Assembly: GCA_902489925.1 (NCBI GenBank)
Contig: CABUBX010000016.1
Coordinates: 1 to 23,939 of the forward strand
Reading direction: 5' to 3'
From: an uncultured Lachnospiraceae bacterium
GTDB taxonomy: Bacteria > Bacillota > Clostridia > Lachnospirales > Lachnospiraceae
DNA length: 23,939 nucleotides
The number at the start of each line of letters is the position of its first letter. Position 1 is the stretch's first letter. A program made the translations under genes and the position numbers. Below are positions 1-7,863 of the stretch, piece by piece. Under the pieces are notes generated by a model that ran no database searches, had not been told where the DNA came from, and worked only from the letters and a program-made list of their open reading frames with translations.

Positions 1-35
1 GGTTTTATAAAAATTCCATTTTCATTGTCAAACAT
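1..35 (-). CDS. N-terminal fragment of a downstream gene, cut by the window edge
   Basis: A minus-strand ATG at 33-35 is preceded by AAGGAG with an 8-nt spacer and opens MFDNENGIFIK before the sequence ends. Only eleven codons are visible, so no family can be named. It follows the sugar transporter genes on the same strand, 96 bases after the MalG-type permease, so another carbohydrate-use gene is a reasonable guess but nothing more. A terminator-like hairpin lies between it and the permease. Confidence 0.55.
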   Translation of the reverse strand, partial: MFDNENGIFIK

Positions 36-55
36 CTTTTTGTCTCCTTCTCAAA

Positions 56-94
56 AGCAAAAATGCTTTCGTCCTCTGCAGACGAAAGCATCTT
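56..94 (-). terminator. Intrinsic terminator or attenuator after the permease gene
   Basis: A perfect 11-bp stem (63-73 with 81-91, arm ATGCTTTCGTC, 7-nt loop) is followed on the minus strand by TTTTTGCTTTT. It lies after the MalG stop. The next start codon (35) is only 27 bases beyond the hairpin and I see no room for a promoter, so partial read-through into that gene is likely. Confidence 0.75.
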
Positions 95-130
95 ATAAGC
101 GCCGCCGCAAAAGCCTTTATACTGTTATCA

Positions 131-1000
131 TCAACCTTTGACAGCACCTGCCGCAAGTCCGCCGTAAATCTGCTTCTGGCAGCAAATAAATATAATCAAT
201 GCAGGAAGCAGTGTAATAATAACGCCTGCACATATATAGTTATACTGGCTTCCCAAAGGTCCCTGGAAAGTATAGAGCGCTGTTGACACAACACCGAGAT
301 TTGCCTTATCCTGCAAATACAGGTTCGCCATATAGTATTCGTTGTATGTGCCGACACCCTTCAAAATCATTACCGTAATAATTGCCGGCTTCAGCAGAGG
401 GAATAATATTTTAAAGAACACCCCAAAGTATGTACATCCGTCCATAATCGCCGACTCATCAAGTGACGGAGAAATATTTTCAAAAAACTGAATGAAAATT
501 GTCACAGAAATAATGTCTGTACCCATCATAACGATAATGTAGCCATATAAGTGATTGATAAAACCAAGGCTGTTCATAATCGCATAAACCGAAACCTGCA
601 TTGCGATACCAGGAAGAAGGCTGGCAAAAAGGAAAAGGTTTCTGATTAATGCGTTGCCATGGAATTTAAAACGGTTCAGCACGTAAGCAAGCATTGAGCC
701 AATCATGACTGAGCCTAAAAGCACGCATACAAGAACAATCAATGAGTTAATAAAGGAAGTTCCCATATTCGCTTTATTCCACGCCTCGATAAAGTTATCA
801 AAGTAAAGCCATGAATCCGGAAGTGTCATAACATTTGTATTCGCATATTCCTCCGGCGTTTTAAACGCTGTAATTACACAGCTGACAATCGGAAGCACTG
901 CAACAAAGGATGCTGAAATAAGCATAAAATATTTAAAAATATTCCAGATAATTTTCCTTGCCCACATTCCCGGGGTCATTCCTGATGCACTTGTATTCAT
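131..1000 (-). CDS. Carbohydrate ABC transporter permease, MalG type (CUT1)
   Basis: This 289-residue integral membrane protein is the second permease of a binding-protein-dependent sugar importer. Six hydrophobic segments are recognisable: one near residues 20-45, one near 78-105, then four up to the C-terminus. The cytoplasmic EAA loop that contacts the ATPase is visible around residues 180-205 as DESAIMDGCTYFGVFFKI, keeping the invariant Gly after Asp. The protein ends in AAGAVKG, typical of MalG relatives. The ATG at 998-1000 has GAAGGGAGG at 1011-1018 and overlaps the stop of the preceding permease by four bases (ATGA), indicating translational coupling. No ATPase gene is nearby, so a shared MsmK-type ATPase elsewhere probably energises it. 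The substrate cannot be read from the permease; the neighbouring mannanase and alpha-galactosidase suggest manno- or galactomanno-oligosaccharides. Confidence 0.93.
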   Translation of the reverse strand: MNTSASGMTPGMWARKIIWNIFKYFMLISASFVAVLPIVSCVITAFKTPEEYANTNVMTLPDSWLYFDNFIEAWNKANMGTSFINSLIVLVCVLLGSVMIGSMLAYVLNRFKFHGNALIRNLFLFASLLPGIAMQVSVYAIMNSLGFINHLYGYIIVMMGTDIISVTIFIQFFENISPSLDESAIMDGCTYFGVFFKILFPLLKPAIITVMILKGVGTYNEYYMANLYLQDKANLGVVSTALYTFQGPLGSQYNYICAGVIITLLPALIIFICCQKQIYGGLAAGAVKG

Positions 1001-2049
1001 CCTGCTGCGCCTCCCTTCACTGTATCGCTGCCCCGAGCTGTTGTTAACACAGCTGCACTTTTAGCTGCTGTCTTCGCCTGCTTAGCGGCACGTTTATTCA
1101 TCTTTTTCGCTGAACGGCTGCCGTCATCATCTGTAGGGAACAGCTTGTTCATAATAACTTTCTGAAGCATTGTTGCTATAAATATAAGAATGAACAAGAT
1201 AATTGCCATCGCCGAAGCAAGTCCGACCTTCTGATTTGTATGGGCAAGCTGGTTCATCTTGACAAAGTATGTCGCTGTTCCGAATGAGCCGTTTGTAATA
1301 ACATAAGGCGGTTCGAAAGCACTGAGCGAGCCGGAAATCGATAAAATAATATTCAAAACAACAACTGATTTAATGCTCGGAAGCATAATATATCTGAATT
1401 TATGCCATGAATTGGCACCGTCAATTGCAGCCGCCTCATATAATGTCTGGTCAACAGCCATCATCGCGCCGAGGAATAATACCATGTTCTGACCCATGTA
1501 TCGCCAGATAGATGTACCCGCCAGCGAGAAGTTGTTAATACTCATATCCTTAAGCCAATATGGCAGATTTTCCAAATTAAAGCCAAGCCATCCAAGGACT
1601 GTATCGAATACAAAGCCTCTTGTGAAGAAGAATTTAAAAATAAATCCGATTGCAATACCACTGATTAAATACGGGAAAAACAAAAAGCCTTTAAAAAGCG
1701 CACTGCCTCTTGTTTTAAAACAGAGAATTGTTGCAAAAAACAAAGCCAAAACAAGCTGTACAAAGCCACCGGCAATATAAAATAATGACAGCTTTAAGGT
1801 TGCAAACAAATCATCTCGTGTAAATACTTCTATATAATTTTCTAAGCCGACAAACTCTTTTACTTTCAAATAGGTTCTGTCGTACAAGCTGAATTTAAAC
1901 ATTTCCAAAAACGGAACATAGGTAAATACCAATAGCAATGTCAAAGGAATTGTCATAAACGCAATAAGAACAAGCATTTTCTGACCCTTCCGGCTTCTAA
2001 TCCATTCGCCAAAACCCTTTTTATTTTTCATTCGAGTTTTCCCAGACAT
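997..2049 (-). CDS. Carbohydrate ABC transporter permease, MalF type (CUT1)
   Basis: This 350-residue membrane protein is the first permease of the sugar importer. A basic N-terminus precedes a first transmembrane segment (LVLIAFMTIPLTLLLVFTYV). Further membrane segments follow, and the EAA loop YEAAAIDGANSWHKFRYIMLP lies in the last third. A basic, Ala/Lys-rich cytoplasmic tail of about 40 residues is longer than usual. I chose the ATG at 2047-2049 (MSGKTRMK) because AAGGGAGG lies directly upstream; an in-frame start 11 codons earlier lacks such a site. The gene sits 65 bases after the binding-protein gene, with a stable hairpin between them, and overlaps the MalG-type gene by four bases. 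It very probably forms a heterodimer with that protein. Confidence 0.93.
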   Translation of the reverse strand: MSGKTRMKNKKGFGEWIRSRKGQKMLVLIAFMTIPLTLLLVFTYVPFLEMFKFSLYDRTYLKVKEFVGLENYIEVFTRDDLFATLKLSLFYIAGGFVQLVLALFFATILCFKTRGSALFKGFLFFPYLISGIAIGFIFKFFFTRGFVFDTVLGWLGFNLENLPYWLKDMSINNFSLAGTSIWRYMGQNMVLFLGAMMAVDQTLYEAAAIDGANSWHKFRYIMLPSIKSVVVLNIILSISGSLSAFEPPYVITNGSFGTATYFVKMNQLAHTNQKVGLASAMAIILFILIFIATMLQKVIMNKLFPTDDDGSRSAKKMNKRAAKQAKTAAKSAAVLTTARGSDTVKGGAAG

Positions 2050-2074
2050 AAGCTGCCTCCCTTCTAACTTGTCA

Positions 2075-2098
2075 GGGCACACTTTTTATCGTGTGCCC
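2075..2098 (-). other. Intercistronic hairpin between binding protein and permease
   Basis: An 8-bp perfect stem GGGCACAC/GTGTGCCC (2075-2082 with 2091-2098) has an 8-nt loop and no U-tract after it on the minus strand. It is therefore more likely a transcript-stabilising or processing element than a full terminator. Hairpins in this position commonly raise the level of binding protein over permeases; that role is inferred here. Confidence 0.6.
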
Positions 2099-2114
2099 CA
2101 TTCAATGATTCTTT

Positions 2115-3554
2115 TTATTTTGTTGCAGCTAAGTAGTCGTATTCTTCCGGTGTTACACCGTTTTCTTCCTGAGCAGCTGTCCACTTCTCATTCCATTCTG
2201 TCATAATTTCATCAAGTGTCTGTGAACCTGTCAAAGCGGCTTCAACGATTGCCTGAATCGGCTCATTTGCAACGTTGATACCAAGCTCGGAAGCGTTATT
2301 GATGTCATTGTATAATGTTTCTTCACCTGCCGGCGCCGGGTTATCCATAACAAGAGGAATACCTTCCATATCCTTTAATGTTGCCGGATAAGGCGCATCC
2401 TTAACAATAGAGATACCACCCTGATTTTCAGCAAAGCCTGATTTTTCTGTAAGCCATTTAATGTAAATCATAGAAGCAAGCTTGTTGTCATCAGATGCGT
2501 TTGCATTGATGCAGTATGCATAGTCAGGGCCTGCCGATACGTACTGTCCGCCATTAACTGTAATTGGGAACGGCATGTATGCGATATCGTCAGGGTTGCT
2601 GCCGCCTGCCTGCATCTGTGTGATTGCCCATGAACCAAGTACCATACATCCGATTTCGCCGTTGTTAATCATACCCTTGCTGCCTTCCCAGTCAGTTGTT
2701 GTCGGGTCATCTTCTACAAGACCTCTTGCAACTGCTTCATATAATGTATAGTAAACAGCGTAAGGACCTGTCATATCGTCATGCTTCTGGAATGGGTTTA
2801 AGCCGTGTGTTAAGCCCATGTTTGTAAAGTCTGCGTCACCTGTTGCAGAACCTGAGATGTAAGCGTTCCATGCGCCCATTGTCCATACTGCCGCAAAGTT
2901 TGTGTAAAGTGGAATAGCGTCTGTGTTATCTTTGATTTTCTGTAATGCATCAAGAAATTCCTCCGGTGTCTTTGGAAGCTCTGTAATGCCTGCATCAGCG
3001 AATACCTTCTTATTATAAACGATACCCTGAACGTTACCCATTGAAGGAATACCGTAAGACTGTCCGTCATAAGCGTTGTTGTTTAACATGATGTAATCAT
3101 TCTCAAGGTCAGCTACTGAACCGAAGCTTACGAACTTGCTTGGGTAATCAGCCTTGTCAACTGTTGTCGGCATCATACAGATATCGCCCCAGTCATCTGT
3201 TGTAAGACGCATTGTCATGTCATCTGCATAGTTTGTCACTGCTTCGTATGTAATCTTGATGTTTGGATATAACTCGTTAAACTGCTTAACATAGTCTGCA
3301 AACAATGTGTCTACAACGTCTGTCTTATGTGTGAGCACTTTAATGTCTGCTGTCAAATCTGTGTAATCCTCACCAAGCTTAATGTCTGTGATTTTTTCAG
3401 GAAGATTACTTTCAGTATTGCCTGTGCTCTCTGCGCCTCCTGTTGTTTCTTTCCCCTCTGTCTCTTTTGAGTCACCGCCGCCGCAAGCTGTCAATGAAGC
3501 TGCTGCCATAAGTGTCGCTAAACTTACAGCTAAAATTCTTTTTGCTTTCTTCAT
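2115..3554 (-). CDS. Extracellular sugar-binding lipoprotein (solute-binding protein family 1)
   Basis: This 479-residue protein is the substrate-capturing component of the CUT1 importer and is anchored to the outer face of the membrane. The N-terminus is a lipoprotein signal: basic MKKAKR, a hydrophobic stretch, and a lipobox LTAC with the lipidated Cys at residue 24, then a Gly/Ser/Glu/Thr-rich linker. The mature part has the layout of family-1 binding proteins, with NELYPNIKITYE near its start and VYNKKVFADAGI in the hinge region. I chose the ATG at 3552-3554 (MKKAKR) because GGAGG lies 9 nt upstream; a start five codons earlier would include that Shine-Dalgarno sequence. It is first in the transporter operon. 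The upstream region holds an activator-type direct repeat next to the divergent AraC gene. The ligand is inferred from context only. Confidence 0.93.
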   Translation of the reverse strand: MKKAKRILAVSLATLMAAASLTACGGGDSKETEGKETTGGAESTGNTESNLPEKITDIKLGEDYTDLTADIKVLTHKTDVVDTLFADYVKQFNELYPNIKITYEAVTNYADDMTMRLTTDDWGDICMMPTTVDKADYPSKFVSFGSVADLENDYIMLNNNAYDGQSYGIPSMGNVQGIVYNKKVFADAGITELPKTPEEFLDALQKIKDNTDAIPLYTNFAAVWTMGAWNAYISGSATGDADFTNMGLTHGLNPFQKHDDMTGPYAVYYTLYEAVARGLVEDDPTTTDWEGSKGMINNGEIGCMVLGSWAITQMQAGGSNPDDIAYMPFPITVNGGQYVSAGPDYAYCINANASDDNKLASMIYIKWLTEKSGFAENQGGISIVKDAPYPATLKDMEGIPLVMDNPAPAGEETLYNDINNASELGINVANEPIQAIVEAALTGSQTLDEIMTEWNEKWTAAQEENGVTPEEYDYLAATK

Positions 3555-3618
3555 AATTTTTTCCTCCATTTTTAAGTTTTTTAAGCAAATTTAACTTTAA
3601 ATAGATATTAACATAGAC

Positions 3619-3670
3619 TTATATAGTTTTCATCATAGAATCTTGGTATTTATATACTTTTCTTGGTGTT
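3619..3670 (-). promoter_or_regulatory. Putative AraC-activated promoter of the sugar transporter operon
   Basis: Two direct repeats, TCTTGGTATT (3641-3650) and TCTTGGTGTT (3661-3670), match in 9 of 10 positions and are exactly 20 bp apart, the two-turn layout of AraC-family half sites. A minus-strand -10 candidate TATATA (3620-3625) places the -35 window at 3643-3648, inside the promoter-proximal repeat. No good -35 hexamer is present, as expected for class II activation. The minus-strand ATGAAAACTATATAA (3633-3619) covers the -10 and matches the LacI-gene leader repeat in 12 of 15 bases. The remainder of 3671-3950 is AT-rich with no gene seen. Confidence 0.55.
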
Positions 3671-3953
3671 AAATTGTATTTTTATCATTTTTAACAGTTT
3701 TTAATCTGCATTTTTGGTGATTATGTATATAGTTATTTGAGTTTTTAATGCAATTCCACCTTCTTCTTTTTATACACCCTTGTTTTTGCCTTGTTTTCTT
3801 GATTTTTAATCAAATTAAATTAATTTATATTTTAAGTCATTTTAACTTTTATCCTTTAATCCCTATTAGATTCCCTGTGCTCAAATGACGAATTTGCCAT
3901 AATTTAACTTAAAATATTTTCTGTGAATACTAAGTGCATCCATAATTCATATG

Positions 3954-3962
3954 TGATATGAT
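3954..3962 (+). promoter_or_regulatory. Extended -10 promoter candidate for the first AraC gene
   Basis: TGATATGAT matches an extended -10 element (TGn followed by TATGAT at 3957-3962) and lies 42 bases before the chosen start codon. No clear -35 box was found, which extended -10 promoters tolerate. Confidence 0.4.
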
Positions 3963-4004
3963 AATAAAAGAAAAAACACAAAGCAGATTGCAGAGGTGAT
4001 TATT

Positions 4005-4910
4005 TTGAATTTTGAAAAGGAATTAGAAAAACTTGAAATGCTCGATGCCAATATTGCCGCAGCCCTGCGGAAAATGAAGCCGATGTTTCCCTTCATAAGC
4101 GTGAATCCTGAAAATGACCTTTATATTTACACAAGAACATTTTTTAAAATCACCGCCAAATATCCTTACATGATTCGGCACACACAGCATGATATCGACG
4201 GTCTTTGTCTTTTATACACCGTTGACGGCGAGGGACTTTTAACTTTAACCGACAACACTCAGTTTCATCTCACCGCAGGCAAGCTTTGCTTTTATCCTCA
4301 GGCAATGACTTCCAATTTGAAAATTATCGCCCCACACTGGGAACATTACCTGCTTATCATCAATGGCAATGAGCTTTTGTGGTTTTACACGAAGCTGCGC
4401 GACGCCTTAAACGCCTCCGCCGGACTTTTAGAAACAAAATACACTAAAATCCCCCTGATGCTGTCCGCCTATGAATACCGACATGATTTTTCCAAAAATA
4501 CGGACATGTATAATTTATCCTATACAACAGCGCTGCTGTCAGAGCTTATAACCCTCGCCGTCCACGCAGAGCCAAAGCCTGATATTCCCGAATATCTGCA
4601 GTCGATTCGCCTGCTCTTTGACGAAAAATACAGCGATTATTATTCCCTTGATTTTCTTGAAAAACAATATAAAATCAACAAATACCGAATAGCCAAAGAA
4701 TTTACCCACTATTACGGCATCGCCCCGATAAGCTATTTAAACCGCCGCCGAATTGAGGCCGCCAAGGGGCTGCTCTTATCCACAAACAAGAAAATCCATG
4801 AAATTGCAGGCGAAGTCGGTTATGAAAATCCAACCCACTTTATAAATGCCTTCAAAAAGCAAACCGACATGACGCCGCTTATCTTCAGAAAAGTCGGCGT
4901 CCATATATAA
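4005..4910 (+). CDS. AraC-family transcriptional regulator
   Basis: This protein of about 301 residues has an N-terminal sensory half with a cupin-like stretch (GEGLLTLTDNTQFHLTAGKLCFYP). The C-terminal AraC DNA-binding domain spans roughly the last 100 residues: a first helix-turn-helix around FLEKQYKINKYRIAKEF and the family signature KKIHEIAGEVGYENPTHFINAFKK. I chose TTG at 4005-4007 because AGAGGTG (3992-3998) is well spaced for it; a GTG at 3996 would overlap that Shine-Dalgarno sequence. It diverges from the binding-protein operon, and the TCTTGGT direct repeats in the shared upstream region are the obvious target. It is likely a local activator responding to the imported sugar; this is inferred. 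Confidence 0.9.
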   Translation: MNFEKELEKLEMLDANIAAALRKMKPMFPFISVNPENDLYIYTRTFFKITAKYPYMIRHTQHDIDGLCLLYTVDGEGLLTLTDNTQFHLTAGKLCFYPQAMTSNLKIIAPHWEHYLLIINGNELLWFYTKLRDALNASAGLLETKYTKIPLMLSAYEYRHDFSKNTDMYNLSYTTALLSELITLAVHAEPKPDIPEYLQSIRLLFDEKYSDYYSLDFLEKQYKINKYRIAKEFTHYYGIAPISYLNRRRIEAAKGLLLSTNKKIHEIAGEVGYENPTHFINAFKKQTDMTPLIFRKVGVHI

Positions 4911-4942
4911 AACAGCAAGTTCTTTTCTATAAGACGCAAAAA

Positions 4943-4981
4943 GCCGGGACACAAAGGTTTTCTATCCCTTTATGTCCCGGC
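4943..4981 (-). terminator. Terminator of the LacI-type gene
   Basis: A 15-bp stem (4943-4957 with 4967-4981, arm beginning GCCGGGACA, one C/A mismatch, 9-nt loop) is followed on the minus strand by TTTTTGCG. It lies between the convergent AraC and LacI genes. The plus-strand side is followed by CTAAAAAAC, so it is not a good terminator for the AraC gene. Confidence 0.8.
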
Positions 4982-5005
4982 CTAAAAAACACCGTATGCA
5001 GCTGA

Positions 5006-6022
5006 CTACAGTCTTTTAACACTTTCCTTGATAACCATCTTTCCTGTAACGACTCTTGTCAACTCCGTATCCTTCTTATGGTGCTTTAAGTGATTCACAA
5101 GCTTATCAATCGCCACCTTCACCATAGCTTCCACATTCACTTCATAAGTCGTAATCTTAATATCACAAAGTCCTGTGTACAAATAATTGTCGTAGCCGAC
5201 AATCGAAACATCCTCCGGCACCTTATAGCCCTCCTGTGCAAGCAATTTTATAAGCTCGCTCGTCACCAGGTCACAGTTGCAGGCAAAAGCCGTCGGCATC
5301 TCTTTTGGAAGCGACAGTCTGTCAATTTCCATACGCCCCGTGAATCCTCGGTCGGCAATCACCCAGTCCTTTCGCAGCGGAATATTATTTTCCATCAACG
5401 CTTTGCAGTAGCCGAAATATCTGTCTGTAATACTGTTGTTGGCAAGCACCGTACCGACATAGGCAATATCCTTATGCCCATTTTCTATAAGGTAATTCAC
5501 CATATGGTACATGCCATAGAAGTTGTCGGAAATGACGGCATCCGCAAAAACATTCTTTTTGGCAAAGTCCACAAGTACAACAGGGATTTCCGATTTCTCC
5601 ATGAGAAATGTCAGATATTCATCTGTAATCTCGCCAAGGATTGCAATGCCGTCTGCATTCTTTCCTTCGACGCTCAGCGGCAGCACCTGGTTTTCTTCAT
5701 CTTCCTGCTTTAATGCTTCATAAAGCACCATACAGTTTTTATTCTTAGCCGCCGTACAAAACTCCTGATAAACTTTCCAGTAAAATGACGGATAGGCGCC
5801 GAGATACTTATCTGCAATAATCACACAAATATTCAGCATCCTTGTCTTATCAACAATCACCGGTCCCTGCTTTGTCTTATACCCCATCTCCGCAGCTGTC
5901 GCCCTGATTTTATCTCTCAGCTCATCGCTGACACCTTTTTGTCCTGAAAGCGCATTCGATACAGTCACCGTGCTTACGTCGAGACGTTTGGCGATGTCCG
6001 ACAGCCTTACTGTCTTTCTCAT
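5006..6022 (-). CDS. LacI-family transcriptional regulator
   Basis: This 338-residue repressor-type protein has the LacI helix-turn-helix in its first 55 residues (VRLSDIAKRLDVSTVTVSNALSG, then a hinge region). A periplasmic-binding-protein-like effector domain follows, with typical segments such as YLIENGHKDIAYVG and VPEDVSIVGYDN. I chose ATG at 6020-6022 (MRKTVRLS) because AAGGGGGTG precedes it with good spacing; a start seven codons earlier would lie upstream of that site. It has its own near-perfect promoter rather than being part of the glycosidase operon. The promoter is bracketed by inverted repeats containing GAAAAC half sites, suggesting autoregulation. A role in repressing the mannan/galactan genes is inferred from position. 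Confidence 0.92.
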   Translation of the reverse strand: MRKTVRLSDIAKRLDVSTVTVSNALSGQKGVSDELRDKIRATAAEMGYKTKQGPVIVDKTRMLNICVIIADKYLGAYPSFYWKVYQEFCTAAKNKNCMVLYEALKQEDEENQVLPLSVEGKNADGIAILGEITDEYLTFLMEKSEIPVVLVDFAKKNVFADAVISDNFYGMYHMVNYLIENGHKDIAYVGTVLANNSITDRYFGYCKALMENNIPLRKDWVIADRGFTGRMEIDRLSLPKEMPTAFACNCDLVTSELIKLLAQEGYKVPEDVSIVGYDNYLYTGLCDIKITTYEVNVEAMVKVAIDKLVNHLKHHKKDTELTRVVTGKMVIKESVKRL

Positions 6023-6042
6023 CGACTGCGCACCCCCTTCCA

Positions 6043-6122
6043 ATAGATAGTTTTCTTAATCATTCCAATATATTACTTTAATTATATTAATTTTACTTAA
6101 TTTTGTCAAGAAAACCATCTAT
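6043..6122. repeat. Inverted 15-bp repeats bracketing the LacI promoter (candidate operators)
   Basis: ATAGATAGTTTTCTT at 6043-6057 and AAGAAAACCATCTAT at 6108-6122 are inverted copies with one mismatch, centred about 65 bp apart. One overlaps the -35 box and the other lies in the leader just before the ribosome binding site. Both contain GAAAAC/GTTTTC, the half-site core common in LacI/GalR operators. A looped autorepression complex would explain the geometry; this is inference. Confidence 0.5.
6081..6109 (-). promoter_or_regulatory. Consensus sigma-A promoter of the LacI-type gene
   Basis: On the minus strand TTGACA (6104-6109), a 17-nt spacer and TATAAT (6081-6086) give a perfect vegetative promoter about 60 bases upstream of the start codon. 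Confidence 0.85.
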
Positions 6123-6147
6123 ATTCGACAAAATTCTTTACTTAAAA

Positions 6148-7837
6148 TTAAATTTCCCTGCAGACACAATCCGGTGTATTCAAAAAAGCCGCTAAGAATA
6201 TCGCCGGGGAATTCCAGTATATTGTAATTTCATTCAGCGAATAACATTCCCACACATCAAGATAACACTTCATCGGCGGTGTTCCCGGTTCAACAAGCCA
6301 CTCTGCCTTTTCATCACATGGATTTCTGTTCGATCCGCCGGAAACAAATCCCGGAATTGTTTCATCAATGCCGTCTGACACCGTAACACGGTTATGAGGA
6401 TTTTTGAAAGCATTTTCTCCAACCCCGGTCACATAGCTGTAACCGACAGCGTTGACACCGAGCAGGTAATCCATCTGCCGCTGCGCCGCCGTTTTATAAT
6501 CTTTCTTGCCTGTAAGTTTATAGGCCGATGCCAATACCATTCCTCGGTTGAGCACAACCATATTGCTGCCCCAGCCATAATCTTCATTTTTCATCGCCGC
6601 ACCGTAACCGCATGCCGCACTCGTCTGAAGCAATTCATCTGCGGAAGCGATAAAGCTCTGCTTAAATTTTTCTCTAAGACCGTTTGAACATTCATCCTTC
6701 ATATCAAAGAAAGCCCAGCCTGCAAGTCCCGAAACATCGGTCCAGCCAAGCGCCGATTTATCGCCCGCTTTTTCAAAATAATTTTCGGCATCATGGAGGT
6801 AACACAGCTCACCTGTGGTGCCGTAAAGCTCTGCTGCCGCCCAAAGCCGCTCGTCATTATCATCTGTGTCCTCATAGCCGCCCGTATTACACCCTTTTGG
6901 ATTTTCAAAACCGATAAACTCAGGATGTGCCGCAAGCCATGTATAGGCTTTTTGCGCGGCACAAAGTGCCTGCTCGCAAAAATCCGGCGCATAAGGCTCA
7001 TAAACTCTTGAAGCCAGCGCCATCACAGCCGCAAAGGCGCCCGCAGCCATTGTTGACGGCGGAAAAAGAATCATCTGGCGTTTATCCTTACACGGCATCA
7101 CAAAGTTCGCGTGGCGCATGGATGTCAGCTTATGGCTGACACTGCCGTCATCCATCTGCACTTTTAAGAGCCAGCGAAGCTCATAGAGACATTCATTTAA
7201 AATATCCGGCATACCATTGCCGCTTTCCGGAATATTCAAAGACTCCGCAAAGCTTTCCGGGAACCATTGCCATGCATAAAGGATATGTGCCAGCGCTGTT
7301 GCCGCCGCTCACATCAAAAAACGGTACATTCCACGCATCACCGCCGGCTTTTGCAAATGCGGCAAAATCTTCCGCCGTTTCCTTTGCCCCCTTCGCAACA
7401 AGGTTGACATAATCATCAAGAAGCACCGCTTTTTCACTGTGACAGCCTTCCCGCGCAAAAACACCTGCATATTTTTCCTCCAAAGGCATACCGCACCGCT
7501 GAAAATAAAGCGCCTTGCACAAAAGCTTGTTTAAGTCCCTGTAAATATTTTGCCCGATTTCAAAGCTATAAGATTTGGCATCTTCTTTCTTTACATAATA
7601 GCGTCCCTCGGCTGTCAATTCCGAAAAATCAGCCTGCCACACTTCATCCTCTGAAGCCTCATCAAAGCCAACATAAACGGCATCACAGCAAAACACACAT
7701 TCTCCCGAATCTTTTGCACAAATATACACCTGCGGCGCCAAAGGTTTTTCAGTCTCTGCGCCTTTCCCGGAAACTGCAATGACTGCTGTTTTCTTACTTT
7801 CAGGCATATAGCCCGATTGATTTATGTAAACTCTCAT
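6148..7837 (-). pseudogene. Broken GH9 glycoside hydrolase (deletion plus frameshift)
   Basis: The reading frame begins at ATG 7835-7837 (MRVYINQSGY, preceded by AAGGTGA). It encodes an N-terminal Ig-like domain of GH9 enzymes followed by the start of the catalytic domain, up to DVSGG at 7301. The frame then becomes nonsense and stops at 7193. The rest of GH9 continues in another frame from 7299 (TALAHILYAWQWFPESF) to 6148. It includes the YVTGVGENAFKNPHNR segment and the C-terminal catalytic-Glu region YSLNEITIYWNSPA. The expected WHDAGDYGRYV segment is absent at the junction. That segment carries the catalytic-base Asp residues, so both frame and chemistry are lost. No signal peptide is present, so the ancestor was cytoplasmic. 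The intact protein would have been near 575 residues and probably acted on beta-1,4-gluco-oligosaccharides. It is the last gene of the glycosidase operon. Confidence 0.85.
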
Positions 7838-7863
7838 AACTAATCTCACCTTCGCAACTGATT

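Noticed and set aside
1496..1780. Plus-strand open frame of 94 codons opposite the MalF-type gene
   Set aside because: It lies wholly antisense to a well-supported permease gene, has no ribosome binding site and no recognisable domain.
5090..5713. Long plus-strand open frame (207 codons) opposite the LacI gene
   Set aside because: It is antisense to a complete LacI-family gene; its translation has no family features and seems a by-product of the codon usage of the real gene.
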